From NCBI RefSeq assembly GCF_032460525.1, contig NZ_CP135963.1, positions 4,340,001 to 4,404,000 on the forward strand: DNA of 64,000 nt. Direction: 5' to 3'. This document shows positions 8,468-16,508 of the stretch, in pieces. Source of the DNA: Geodermatophilus sp. DSM 44513. Its GTDB lineage: Bacteria; Actinomycetota; Actinomycetes; Mycobacteriales; Geodermatophilaceae. The notes under the pieces were generated by a model. That model worked only from the letters and a program-made list of their open reading frames with translations, did not search any database and was not told the origin of the DNA. Both the position numbers and the translations under genes were made by a program. Each line of letters begins with the position of its first letter. Positions within the stretch are counted from its first letter, which is position 1.

Positions 8468-8859
8468 GCGCTGTCCCGGGTGGTGGGCAGCCCGGCGGCG
8501 GCCCAGGCCTGGTAGCCCCCGACGACGTCGGTGGCGCGGTGCAGGCCCAGGGTGCGCAGCGAGTCGGCGGCCAGGCTGGAGGCGTACCCCTCGTTGCACA
8601 GCACGATCACCTCGACGTCGTGGCCGGTGGCCTCGGGCAGCCGGGCGTCGCTGGCCGGGTCCAGCCGCCACTCGAGCACGTTGCGCTCCACGACCAGGGC
8701 GCCGGGCACCTCGCCGTCGGCCTCCCGCTGGGCGACCGGCCGGGTGTCGACCAGCAGGGCACCGGCGGCGACCCGCGCCGCGGCCTCGGCCGGTTCCAGG
8801 CGGTCGATCCGGCCGCGCGCCTCGGCGAGCACCGCGTCGATGGACCGGTGCCCAGTCAT
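8464..8859 (-). CDS. Rhodanese-like domain protein
   Basis: A 131-residue single rhodanese domain (sulfurtransferase family). The active-site Cys88 sits in VLCNEGYASS, with the preceding VDTRP and following VVGGYQAWAAAGLP motifs in order. It could transfer sulfane sulfur from thiosulfate or persulfides to an acceptor; no partner is evident. Its ATG overlaps the MFS stop codon (ATGA), and its stop overlaps the presumed start of the acVLRF1 gene, so the three are likely one operon. Confidence 0.88.
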   Translation of the reverse strand: MTGHRSIDAVLAEARGRIDRLEPAEAAARVAAGALLVDTRPVAQREADGEVPGALVVERNVLEWRLDPASDARLPEATGHDVEVIVLCNEGYASSLAADSLRTLGLHRATDVVGGYQAWAAAGLPTTRDSA

Positions 8860-10070
8860 CGGGCCATCGCCGGCTCGGCGGCGTGCTCGGCGGGCACGTG
8901 CAGCAGCCGCTGGCCGGCGGCGACGACCCCCGTGGCCACCGCGGCGGAGACGGTCGCGACCAGGAAGGCGGTGTTGGCCCCGGCGGTGTCGACCAGCTTG
9001 CCCGCGGCCGAGGAGCCCAGGGCCACCCCGAGGCCGAGCGCGGTGCCGATCCAGGTGAAGGCCTCGGTGGTGGCCGAGCGCGGGACCAGCACCTCGGCCA
9101 GCGTGAAGGAGCTGATGAGGGACGGCGAGACGGCCAGGCCGGCCAGGACCACGAACGGGATGATCAGCCAGATGTCACCGATCAACGCCAGCGGCAGGCT
9201 CAGCACGGTCAGCACCGCGAGGGCGACGACCAGCCGGTGCCGCAGCGGGTGGCGCCAGTGCACGCTGCCCCACCCGATGCCGCTGGCCATGGACCCGACC
9301 GCGAGCGCGGCGATGAGGACGCCGGACAGCGCCATCGCCTCCTGCTCGTCGGCGTAGGCGACGAGGGCGATCTCCAGACTGCCGAGCACCGCGCCCACCG
9401 CGGCGCCGACGACGAAGAGCACCTTCAGGCCGGGCGTGCGGATCGCCGCCGGGCCGGTGCGGGCGGCGTGCCCGTGCGGCGGTGGCTCGGTGCGGCCCTG
9501 CGCGGCGAACAGCACGCTGCCGACGACGGCCAGGACGAAGGCGGTGACCACCCCGGAGGTGGCGTGTCCGGTCGTGGACAGGAAGGTGACCAGCACGGGG
9601 CCGACGATGAAGACGAACTCGTCGACCACCGACTCCATCGCCAGCGCCGTCGGCAGCCGGTGCGTGCCGCGCAGCAGGTGGGTCCAGCGCACCCGGATCA
9701 TCGAGGCCACCGGCGGGATGCAGGCGCCGGCCACCCCGGCGGAGGCGAAGACGGTCCACAGCGGCCAGTCGTCCTTGACCGCGGGCAGGAACACGCAGCC
9801 GGCGGCGACGAAGACGGCCAGGACCGGCAGCAGCGTGCGGCGCTGGCCGTGGGTGTCGGCCCAGCGCCCCAGCAGCGGACCGGAGACCGCCGTCGTGACC
9901 GCCCCGGTGGCCGCGACCGCCCCGCCGAGCCCGTAGCTGCCGGTCTCCGAGGCGATGAGCAGCACCGAGCCCAGGCCGACCATCGACAGCGGCAGCCGGC
10001 CGACGAACGCGGCCATCACCATCGGCAGCGTGTGCGGCGTGCGGAGCACGTGGAGGTAGGGAGAGAGCAC
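8856..10070 (-). CDS. Major facilitator superfamily transporter
   Basis: A 404-residue protein with about 12 transmembrane segments and the MFS loop motif GRWADTHGQRRTLLP after the second helix of the N-terminal half. It resembles drug- or sugar-efflux type MFS proteins, but the substrate cannot be read from sequence. GTG start at 10070. First gene of a probable operon with the rhodanese and acVLRF1 genes. Confidence 0.87.
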   Translation of the reverse strand: MLSPYLHVLRTPHTLPMVMAAFVGRLPLSMVGLGSVLLIASETGSYGLGGAVAATGAVTTAVSGPLLGRWADTHGQRRTLLPVLAVFVAAGCVFLPAVKDDWPLWTVFASAGVAGACIPPVASMIRVRWTHLLRGTHRLPTALAMESVVDEFVFIVGPVLVTFLSTTGHATSGVVTAFVLAVVGSVLFAAQGRTEPPPHGHAARTGPAAIRTPGLKVLFVVGAAVGAVLGSLEIALVAYADEQEAMALSGVLIAALAVGSMASGIGWGSVHWRHPLRHRLVVALAVLTVLSLPLALIGDIWLIIPFVVLAGLAVSPSLISSFTLAEVLVPRSATTEAFTWIGTALGLGVALGSSAAGKLVDTAGANTAFLVATVSAAVATGVVAAGQRLLHVPAEHAAEPAMAR

Positions 10071-10200
10071 GAGGGGGACCTGTCGTCTCGGGCGGAGGGG
10101 GTCACCGGCTGACCTGCCACGCTAACCGACGGTCGCGACCGGGGCCCGACAGCGCCCGGCTGCGCGCCCGCGCCGTGGCAGGGGCCGGCCCCGCACGCGC

Positions 10201-10236
10201 CCGCGGCGGGCCCCCCGGGAGGAGGGCCCGCCGCGG
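10201..10236. terminator. Perfect 13-bp inverted repeat, probable pckG terminator
   Basis: CCGCGGCGGGCCC (10201-10213) pairs perfectly with 10224-10236 around a 10-nt loop. It begins 11 bp past the pckG stop codon on the minus strand. No U-run follows, as is usual for high-GC actinobacteria. Confidence 0.65.
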
Positions 10237-10246
10237 CGGGGGCCGG

Positions 10247-12061
10247 TCAGGACAGCCGGTGCTCCAGGATGGCCAGCTCGTCCCACATGGTGCTGGGCAG
10301 CTTGTCCCCGAACTTGTCGAACCACTCGTGGATCTGCGGCACCTCGGCGCGCCACTCGTCCCGGTCCACCGCGAGGGCCTGCTCGACCTGCTCGCGGGTC
10401 ATGCCCAGGCCGGACACGTCGAGGGAGTCCGGCGTCGGCACGTGCCCGACGGCGGTCTCCTCGGCCGCGGCGGTGCCCTCGAGCCGCTCGACGACCCACT
10501 TGAGCACCCGGCTGTTCTCCCCGAACCCGGGCCACAGGAAGCCGCCGTCGGCGTCCCGCCGGAACCAGTTCACGTAGAAGATCTTCGGCAGCTTGGCGGC
10601 GTCGTGCTGCTTGCCGGTCTCCACCCAGTGGCCGACGTAGTCGGCGGCGTGGTAGCCGATGAAGGGCAGCATCGCGAACGGGTCGCGGCGGACGACGCCG
10701 ACGGCACCGGTGGCCGCGGCGGTCGTCTCCGAGGACAGCGTCGCGCCCATGAACACGCCGTGGTTCCAGTCCCGCGCCTCGGTGACCAGCGGGATCGTCG
10801 TCTTGCGGCGCCCGCCGAAGAGGATCGCCGAGATCGGCACGCCCTTCGGGTCGGAGTACTCCGGCGCCAGGATCGGGCACTGGGTGATCGGCGTGCAGAA
10901 GCGGCTGTTCGGGTGGCTGGAGGGCTCGTCGCTGTCCGGCGTCCAGTCCTGGTGCTTCCAGCTGGTCAGGTGCGCCGGCGGCTCCTCGGTCATCCCCTCC
11001 CACCAGATGTCGCCGTCGTCGGTGAGCGCGACGTTGGTGAAGACCGAGTTGCCCTTGTCGATGGTGCGCATCGCGTTGGGGTTGGTGTCCCAGCCGGTGC
11101 CCGGGGCGACGCCGAACAGGCCGTACTCCGGGTTCAGCGCGTAGAGCCGGCCGTCCTCGCCGAAGCGCATCCAGGCGATGTCGTCACCGAGGGTCTCCAC
11201 CCGCCAGCCCGGGATGGTCGGCTCCAGCATCGCCAGGTTGGTCTTGCCGCAGGCGCTCGGGAAGGCGGCCGCGACGTAGTAGGTCTTCTCCTGCGGGCTG
11301 ACCAGCTTGAGGATCAGCATGTGCTCGGCCAGCCAGCCCTCGTCGCGGGCCATGACCGAGGCGATGCGCAGCGAGTAGCACTTCTTGCCCAGCAGCGCGT
11401 TCCCGCCGTAGCCCGAGCCGTAGGACCAGATCATGCGCTCCTCGGGGAAGTGCACGATGTACTTGGTGTCGCTGCACGGCCACGGCACGTCGGCCTGGCC
11501 GTCGGCCAGCGGGGCGCCCAGGGAGTGCATGGCCGGCACGAAGGGCCGGTCCTCCCCCATGGCCTCCAGGATGTGGCTGCCGATGCGGGCCATCACCCGC
11601 ATCGAGACGACGACGTACTCCGAGTCGGTGATCTCCACGCCGAACATCGGGCTCTCGGCCTCGACCGGGCCCATGCAGAACGGGATGACGTACATCGTCC
11701 GGCCGCGCATGCACCCGCGGTACAGCTCGGTCATGACCGACTTCATCTCGGCCGGGTCCATCCAGTTGTTGGTGGGACCGGCGTCGGCCTCGTCGACCGA
11801 GCAGATGTAGGTGCGGTCCTCGACGCGCGCGACGTCGCTGGGGTCCGAGGCGCACCAGAAGGAGTTCGGCTTCTTCTCCAGGCGGGTGAAGGTGCCGGCG
11901 TCGACCAGCTGCCCGGTGAGCCGCTCCCACTCCTCGTCGGTCCCGTCGACCCACACCACCTGGTCCGGCTGCGTCAGCTCCGCCATCTCGCGCACCCACG
12001 CCAGCAGGCGGGCGTGGGTGGTCGGGGCGTTCTCGAGACCGGGGGTGGCCACGGAAGTCAC
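10247..12061 (-). CDS. pckG: Phosphoenolpyruvate carboxykinase (GTP)
   Basis: About 604 residues of the GTP-dependent PEPCK family, converting oxaloacetate and GTP to PEP, CO2 and GDP for gluconeogenesis. Diagnostic stretches include the kinase-1a P-loop [14 protein letters not shown], the Mn-ligand region GDDIAWM and the nucleotide site [35 protein letters not shown] follows. Both GTG 12061 (VTSVATPGL) and ATG 12085 are possible; the shorter form fits the usual length of 600-610 better. It stands alone, divergent from an old yellow enzyme gene, with a promoter-like pair at 12182-12209. Confidence 0.95.
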   Translation of the reverse strand: MTSVATPGLENAPTTHARLLAWVREMAELTQPDQVVWVDGTDEEWERLTGQLVDAGTFTRLEKKPNSFWCASDPSDVARVEDRTYICSVDEADAGPTNNWMDPAEMKSVMTELYRGCMRGRTMYVIPFCMGPVEAESPMFGVEITDSEYVVVSMRVMARIGSHILEAMGEDRPFVPAMHSLGAPLADGQADVPWPCSDTKYIVHFPEERMIWSYGSGYGGNALLGKKCYSLRIASVMARDEGWLAEHMLILKLVSPQEKTYYVAAAFPSACGKTNLAMLEPTIPGWRVETLGDDIAWMRFGEDGRLYALNPEYGLFGVAPGTGWDTNPNAMRTIDKGNSVFTNVALTDDGDIWWEGMTEEPPAHLTSWKHQDWTPDSDEPSSHPNSRFCTPITQCPILAPEYSDPKGVPISAILFGGRRKTTIPLVTEARDWNHGVFMGATLSSETTAAATGAVGVVRRDPFAMLPFIGYHAADYVGHWVETGKQHDAAKLPKIFYVNWFRRDADGGFLWPGFGENSRVLKWVVERLEGTAAAEETAVGHVPTPDSLDVSGLGMTREQVEQALAVDRDEWRAEVPQIHEWFDKFGDKLPSTMWDELAILEHRLS

Positions 12062-12181
12062 GGCGTCTCCATCCTCTGGGTACACCGGTCGGGGGGCCGC
12101 CGGCGCGGGTGCTCGTGCTGCTCAGCTGTCGTCGGGACCGCCTGACGCCCGGGGCGCCGGCAGCGGTGCCGGGGTCCGGAA

Positions 12182-12209
12182 AGCGTACAAGCGGGGAACA
12201 CGAGTGCAA
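12182..12209 (-). promoter_or_regulatory. Possible pckG promoter
   Basis: On the minus strand TTGCAC (12204-12209) and TACGCT (12182-12187) are 16 nt apart. They would give a leader of roughly 110 nt before GTG 12061. The intergenic stretch (12086-12274) also serves the divergent oxidoreductase gene. Confidence 0.4.
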
Positions 12210-12274
12210 CCGTGAGAGATGTTACGTATAGGACGTCTACCTCGCGGGCCGGAAGTCCAGGAGGGGGTCCGGCG

Positions 12275-13459
12275 TTGGTCCCGCCCGTGGACACCGCCCC
12301 GACGCACCCCGCCCTGCTGACCCCGCTGACGCTGCGGGGGGTCACCCTGCCGAACCGGCTGGTCGTGGCCCCGATGTGCCAGTACACGGTGGCCGACGGC
12401 CTGGTCGGCGACTACCACCTGGTGCACCTGGGCCGCTTCGCGCTGGGTGGGTTCGGGCTGGTGGTGGTCGAGGCGACCGCGGTCACGGCCGAGGGCCGGA
12501 TCAGCCCGGGGGACGTCGGCCTGTGGTCCGACGCCCACGTGCCCGGCCTTGCCCGCGTCGCCGCGTTCCTGCGGGCCCACGGCAGCGTCCCGGCGATCCA
12601 GCTGGCGCACGCCGGCGGCAAGGCCAGCACCCAGCGCCCCTGGGACGGCGGCGGCCCGGTGACCCCGGCGAACGCCCGCCCCGGCGACACCCCGTGGCAG
12701 GCCGTCTCCCCGAGTGGCGTGCCGATGGGCGAGGGCTGGCCGGCGCCGCACCCGCTGACCGTCGAGGAGATGACCGAGGTGCGCGAGGCCTTCGTGGCCG
12801 CCGCCCGCAGGTCGCTCGCGGCCGGATACGAGGTGGTCGAGGTGCACGCCGCGCACGGCTACCTGCTCAACCAGTTCCTCTCCCCGCTGACCAACCGGCG
12901 GGACGACGGCTACGGCGGCTCGCTGGAGAACCGCATGCGGTTCCCGCTCGAGGTCGTCGCGGCCGTCCGGGCCGTGTGGCCGGAGGACAGGCCGTTGTTC
13001 GTGCGGGTGTCGGCGGTCGACGCCACCGGCGACGGGGTGACGCTGGAGGACACCATCGCCTTCGCCCGGGAGCTGGGGGCACTCGGGGTGGACGCGGTCG
13101 ACGTCTCCGGCGGCGGCATCGGCGCGGGCTGGAAGCACCCGATCGGCTACGGCTACCAGGTGCCCTTCGCCGCGACCATCCGCGAGCGGACCGGCGTGCC
13201 CACCATGGCCGTGGGACTGCTGGTCGACCCGCAGCAGGCCGAGGCGGTCGTCGCCGGCGGCTCGGCCGACCTGGTCGCCGTGGCCCGCGAGGCGCAGGAC
13301 GACCCGAACTTCGCCGTCCACGCCGCCCGGGAGCTCACCGCCGGCTACGACGCCTACCCCGTCCAGGCCGGGCCGCGGCTGGCCTCGCGCGAGCGACTGC
13401 TCGCCCGGCTGGGCCCGTGGACCGGCCCGGACCCGGTCCAGGTCACCAGCCCCGGCTGA
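12275..13459 (+). CDS. NADH:flavin oxidoreductase, old yellow enzyme family (YqjM-like)
   Basis: About 394 residues, a TIM-barrel FMN ene-reductase. Visible features are APMCQYTVADG (the Cys of the YqjM-class FMN site), IQLAHAGGKAS, the substrate His pair in VHAAHGYLLNQFLSP, the class hallmark NRRDDGYGGSLENR, and the phosphate-binding end LVAVAREAQDDPNF. Such enzymes reduce activated C=C bonds with NAD(P)H. An ideal AGGAGG at 12259 lies 7-10 nt before TTG 12275, which I prefer; GTG 12287 is the alternative. Divergent from pckG. Confidence 0.9.
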   Translation: MVPPVDTAPTHPALLTPLTLRGVTLPNRLVVAPMCQYTVADGLVGDYHLVHLGRFALGGFGLVVVEATAVTAEGRISPGDVGLWSDAHVPGLARVAAFLRAHGSVPAIQLAHAGGKASTQRPWDGGGPVTPANARPGDTPWQAVSPSGVPMGEGWPAPHPLTVEEMTEVREAFVAAARRSLAAGYEVVEVHAAHGYLLNQFLSPLTNRRDDGYGGSLENRMRFPLEVVAAVRAVWPEDRPLFVRVSAVDATGDGVTLEDTIAFARELGALGVDAVDVSGGGIGAGWKHPIGYGYQVPFAATIRERTGVPTMAVGLLVDPQQAEAVVAGGSADLVAVAREAQDDPNFAVHAARELTAGYDAYPVQAGPRLASRERLLARLGPWTGPDPVQVTSPG

Positions 13460-13586
13460 CCGGCCCAGCCGTCCTCCCGCGGGCGCACGGCACGCGACGG
13501 GGACCCACCGGCCGCCGGGCCGGGGTGCCACGGCGCGCGGCTGGGGCGAGGGGTTGGCGCACGGCCCTCCCGGGCACGACGGGGCC

Positions 13587-13862
13587 ATGAGCGTGACCGA
13601 CCCCGACGTCCCCGACCCGCTGAACGACCCGCGCACCACCCAGGCCGACCCCGGTGCCCACGGGCAGGGCGAGGACCTCGCCTCCACCGCGGACGACCCC
13701 TCGGCCACCGGCGAGGACGAGCTCGTCGCCGGGCGGGACGCCGCCGACGACGCCGGCGGCGGGGACGTCACGGGGACCGCGCCCGGACCCAGCATGGTCG
13801 AGGACGAGGGCTTCGGCCCGCCCGTGGTCGGCGGGGCGTTCTCCGAGGCCCCGGACACCTGA
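13587..13862 (+). CDS. Small acidic hypothetical protein
   Basis: A 91-residue, strongly acidic, Gly/Asp/Pro-rich protein with no predicted membrane segment (MSVTDPDVPDPLNDP at the start, SEAPDT at the end). It looks intrinsically disordered. Codon positions favour G/C at the third base, which supports real coding, but no family was recognised and no clear ribosome site is seen. It lies between the oxidoreductase and the ferritin-like small protein. Confidence 0.55.
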   Translation: MSVTDPDVPDPLNDPRTTQADPGAHGQGEDLASTADDPSATGEDELVAGRDAADDAGGGDVTGTAPGPSMVEDEGFGPPVVGGAFSEAPDT

Positions 13863-13943
13863 GCGCCGACGGCGTGGGCCGTTTCGGCCGCCGCCGACCG
13901 GGCACCCCCGTCACCCCACAGTCCGCAGGCGAGGAGGCACACC

Positions 13944-14186
13944 ATGGCCACCGGTGAGACCGGCTTCGAGGACGTCACCTACGACCTCATCTCCGTGCAG
14001 TACCACTCGCTCAAGGCCGGGCACGACTACGGCCAGTACGTCCGTGACGCGGAGAACGCCGGCCTGCAGGACGTCGCCGGCTTCTTCCGCGAGGTGATGG
14101 AGCAGGACAGCGCGCGGGCCCGCCGCTGCCACGAGCTCCTCCGGCAGATCTCCGGCACCGAGCAGGGCGGCCCCGCCACCCAGTAG
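13944..14186 (+). CDS. Small helical ferritin-like protein
   Basis: An 80-residue protein preceded by a strong GAGGAGG site (13931) at good spacing. It is all helical with two long helices: TYDLISVQYHSLKAGHDYGQYVRDA and VAGFFREVMEQDSARARRCHELL. The spacing of Tyr/His and Glu/His side chains resembles short proteins of the ferritin/rubrerythrin-like superfamily seen in actinobacteria, which would act as dimers. Metal binding is inference. It sits 15 bp before the nitronate monooxygenase gene and may be cotranscribed with it. Confidence 0.75.
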   Translation: MATGETGFEDVTYDLISVQYHSLKAGHDYGQYVRDAENAGLQDVAGFFREVMEQDSARARRCHELLRQISGTEQGGPATQ

Positions 14187-14201
14187 CGGCATCATGACGC
14201 C

Positions 14202-15164
14202 GTGATCCGGACGCCGCTCACCCGCAGGTTCGGCCTGACCGCACCGGTCGTCGGGGCCCCGATGGCCGGTGTGGCCGGCGGCTCGCTCGCCCGGGCCGTG
14301 TCGCTCGGCGGGGGCCTGGGGATGGTCGGCGTGGGCAACGCCGCCACCCCGGAGTTCGTCGCCGAACAGGCCGCCGTCCCGGCCGCCGACGGCCTGCCGT
14401 TCGGCATCGGCCTGATGGCCTGGGCGCTGGTCGAACGGCCCGAGCTGCTCGACGCCGCCGTCGCCGCGGGCCCGGTGCTGGTGTCGGTGTCCTTCGGCGA
14501 CGTCACCCCCACCACCCGGCTGCTGCACGAGGCCGGCATCGCGGTGGTCACCCAGGTGAACACCGCCGACGACGCCCGCCGCGCCCTGGACGCCGGCGTC
14601 GACCTGCTGGTCGCGCAGGGCACCGAGGCCGGCGGGCACACCGGGCACCGGGCCACGCTGCCGCTCCTGCAGGAGGTGCTCGCCCTCGCCGACCGCCCGG
14701 TGCTGGCCGCCGGTGGCATCGCCACCGGGGCCGGGGTGGCCGCCGCACTGGCGGCCGGTGCCGCCGGGGTGTGGATCGGCACCCCGCTGCTGGCCTGCCC
14801 CGAGGCACTGAACTCCCCCGCCGCCCGGGCCCGCGTGTGCGCGGCCACCGGTGAGGACACCGTGCTCACCCGCGCCTTCGACGTCGCGCAGGGGCTGGCC
14901 TGGCCCGAGCGCTGGCCGGGCCGGGCCCTGGTCAACGACTTCAGCCGCGAGTGGCACGGCCGGGAGGCCGAGCTGGCCGCCGACCCGGACGCCCGGCGCC
15001 GGGTGGTCGAGGCGCGGCGGACCGGTGACCTGTCCGCCGCCCCGCTCTACGCCGGGGAGTCCGTCGGGCTGGTCACCGCCGAGCGGCCCGCCGCCGACGT
15101 CGTCCGGCAGCTGGCCGCCGACGCCGAGCGGGCGCTGCGCGCGGCGGCGGACCTGCTGGCCTGA
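14202..15164 (+). CDS. Nitronate monooxygenase / 2-nitropropane dioxygenase-like flavoprotein
   Basis: A 320-residue FMN TIM-barrel protein. Family marks in order are PVVGAPMAGVAGGSLA at the N-terminus, AGIAVVTQVNT, the FMN/active-site segment LLVAQGTEAGGHTGHR with the catalytic His region, PVLAAGGIATG and GAAGVWIGTPLLA. It is expected to oxidise nitronates such as propionate 3-nitronate to carbonyl compounds and nitrite; enoyl reductase FabK is a relative but less likely. GTG start at 14202 follows the small helical protein closely. Confidence 0.88.
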   Translation: MIRTPLTRRFGLTAPVVGAPMAGVAGGSLARAVSLGGGLGMVGVGNAATPEFVAEQAAVPAADGLPFGIGLMAWALVERPELLDAAVAAGPVLVSVSFGDVTPTTRLLHEAGIAVVTQVNTADDARRALDAGVDLLVAQGTEAGGHTGHRATLPLLQEVLALADRPVLAAGGIATGAGVAAALAAGAAGVWIGTPLLACPEALNSPAARARVCAATGEDTVLTRAFDVAQGLAWPERWPGRALVNDFSREWHGREAELAADPDARRRVVEARRTGDLSAAPLYAGESVGLVTAERPAADVVRQLAADAERALRAAADLLA

Positions 15165-15188
15165 CCCGGCCTCCTCCCCTGTCCGCCG

Positions 15189-15246
15189 CGATCACGGCGC
15201 CGGGACCACCCCGGGGCGCCGGGACGTGGTCACGGCGCCGTGATCG
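15189..15246. terminator. Inverted repeat between convergent genes
   Basis: CGATCACGGCGCC (15189-15201) and GGCGCCGTGATCG (15234-15246) form perfect 13-bp arms around a 32-nt spacer that contains further GGCGCC palindromes. It sits between the plus-strand monooxygenase and the minus-strand FKBP gene and is well placed as a two-way terminator. Confidence 0.6.
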
Positions 15247-15260
15247 TCGGGGATCGAGGG

Positions 15261-15638
15261 TCAGCGCACGCCCATGAGGTCGACGACGAAGACCAGCGTC
15301 GCGCCGGGCTTGATGACCCCGCCGGCGCCGCGCTCGCCGTAGGCCTTGTGCGCGGGGATGGTCAGCCGGCGGCGGCCGCCCACCCGCATGCCGGCGATGC
15401 CCTCGTCCCAGCCCTGGATGACCATCCCGACGCCGAGCCGGAACTCCAGCGGGTCGCCGCGGTCCCAGGAGGCGTCGAACTGCTCGCCGCCGTCGTGGGT
15501 GACGCCGACGTAGTGGGCGCTGACCAGGTCACCGGCCTTGGCCTCCGGACCGTCGCCGACGGTGATGTCCTCCGTCACCAGGTCGTCGGGGGCCGGGCCG
15601 GTCGGCGGCTCGACGTCGGGGCGGGCGGGCTGGGACAT
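15261..15638 (-). CDS. FKBP-type peptidyl-prolyl cis-trans isomerase
   Basis: A 125-residue single FKBP domain, assisting protein folding by proline isomerisation. Conserved active-site elements are visible: VSAHYVGVTHDGGEQFDASWDRG, FRLGVGMVIQGWDEGIAGMRVGGRRRL, IPAHKAYGERG and the terminal LVFVVDL. No signal peptide, so cytosolic. ATG 15638 (MSQPARPD) is preferred; an upstream ATG at 15677 adds residues not typical of the family. Confidence 0.92.
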   Translation of the reverse strand: MSQPARPDVEPPTGPAPDDLVTEDITVGDGPEAKAGDLVSAHYVGVTHDGGEQFDASWDRGDPLEFRLGVGMVIQGWDEGIAGMRVGGRRRLTIPAHKAYGERGAGGVIKPGATLVFVVDLMGVR

Positions 15639-15702
15639 CGGGTCTCCTCGCGGTCGTGCCGGGTGCGTCCCGACCATCCAAACAGCGGTCCCGCGGACCT
15701 GC

Positions 15703-16452
15703 TCAGCGGCCGCCGGCGACGTCGAGCAGGCTGCCGGTGCAGTAGCCGGCGTCCTCCCCCAGCAGCCAGACGACGGCGGCCGCGACCTCCTCCGCGGTGC
15801 CGGCGCGGCCCATCGGCACCGCGGGCCCCAGCCGGTCGACCCGGTCGGGCTGCCCGCCGCTGGCGTGGATGTCGGTGTCGATGATCCCGGGGCGGACGAC
15901 GTTGACCCGGACGCCCTCGGCGGCCACCTCGCGGGCCAGCCCGACGCCGAGGGTGTCGACGGCGCCCTTGCTGGCGGCGTAGTCGACGTACTCCCCCGGC
16001 GAGCCGAGCCGGCTGGCGGCCGAGGAGACCAGCACGATCGGGCCGCCGGGGCCGCCGTGCCGGGTGGACATCCGGCGCACGGCCTCCCGGCAGCACAGGA
16101 TGGCGCCGAGGACGTTGACGGCGAGCACCCGCTGCACCCGCTCGGCGGTGAGCTCGTCCACCCGTGCCCGCTGCCCGACGATGCCGGCGTTGGCGACCAG
16201 CCCGGTCACCGGGCCCAGGGTGGTCTCCGCGTCGGCGAAGGCGTCCAGCACGTCGTCCTCGACCGAGACGTCGGCGCGTGCGGCCATCGCCTGCCCGCCC
16301 GCCGCCACGATGTCGCCCACGACCTCGGCGGCGGCTCGCGCGTCGTCCTGGAACGTCAGGGCCACCGACCAGCCCGCCGCCGCGGCGGCGCGGGCGGTGG
16401 CCGCCCCGATGCCGCGGCTGCCGCCGGTCACGAGGAGCACACCAGGGGGCAC
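15703..16452 (-). CDS. Short-chain dehydrogenase/reductase
   Basis: A 249-residue classical SDR with Rossmann motif TGGSRGIG near the N-terminus, NAG in LVANAGIVG, catalytic Ser in VLVSSAASRLG, and YxxxK in YVDYAASKGA, ending with the usual GSLLDVAGGR. Classical SDRs of this type use NAD(P)H to reduce ketones, such as 3-oxoacyl groups or sugars; the substrate is not determinable. Divergent from the alpha-glucosidase gene with 56 bp between. Confidence 0.88.
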   Translation of the reverse strand: MPPGVLLVTGGSRGIGAATARAAAAAGWSVALTFQDDARAAAEVVGDIVAAGGQAMAARADVSVEDDVLDAFADAETTLGPVTGLVANAGIVGQRARVDELTAERVQRVLAVNVLGAILCCREAVRRMSTRHGGPGGPIVLVSSAASRLGSPGEYVDYAASKGAVDTLGVGLAREVAAEGVRVNVVRPGIIDTDIHASGGQPDRVDRLGPAVPMGRAGTAEEVAAAVVWLLGEDAGYCTGSLLDVAGGR

Positions 16453-16508
16453 GGTCGGGGACCGTAGCGCGGTGTGCGCGGCGCCGGTGCCCGTGCTGGG
16501 GTGGTCCG

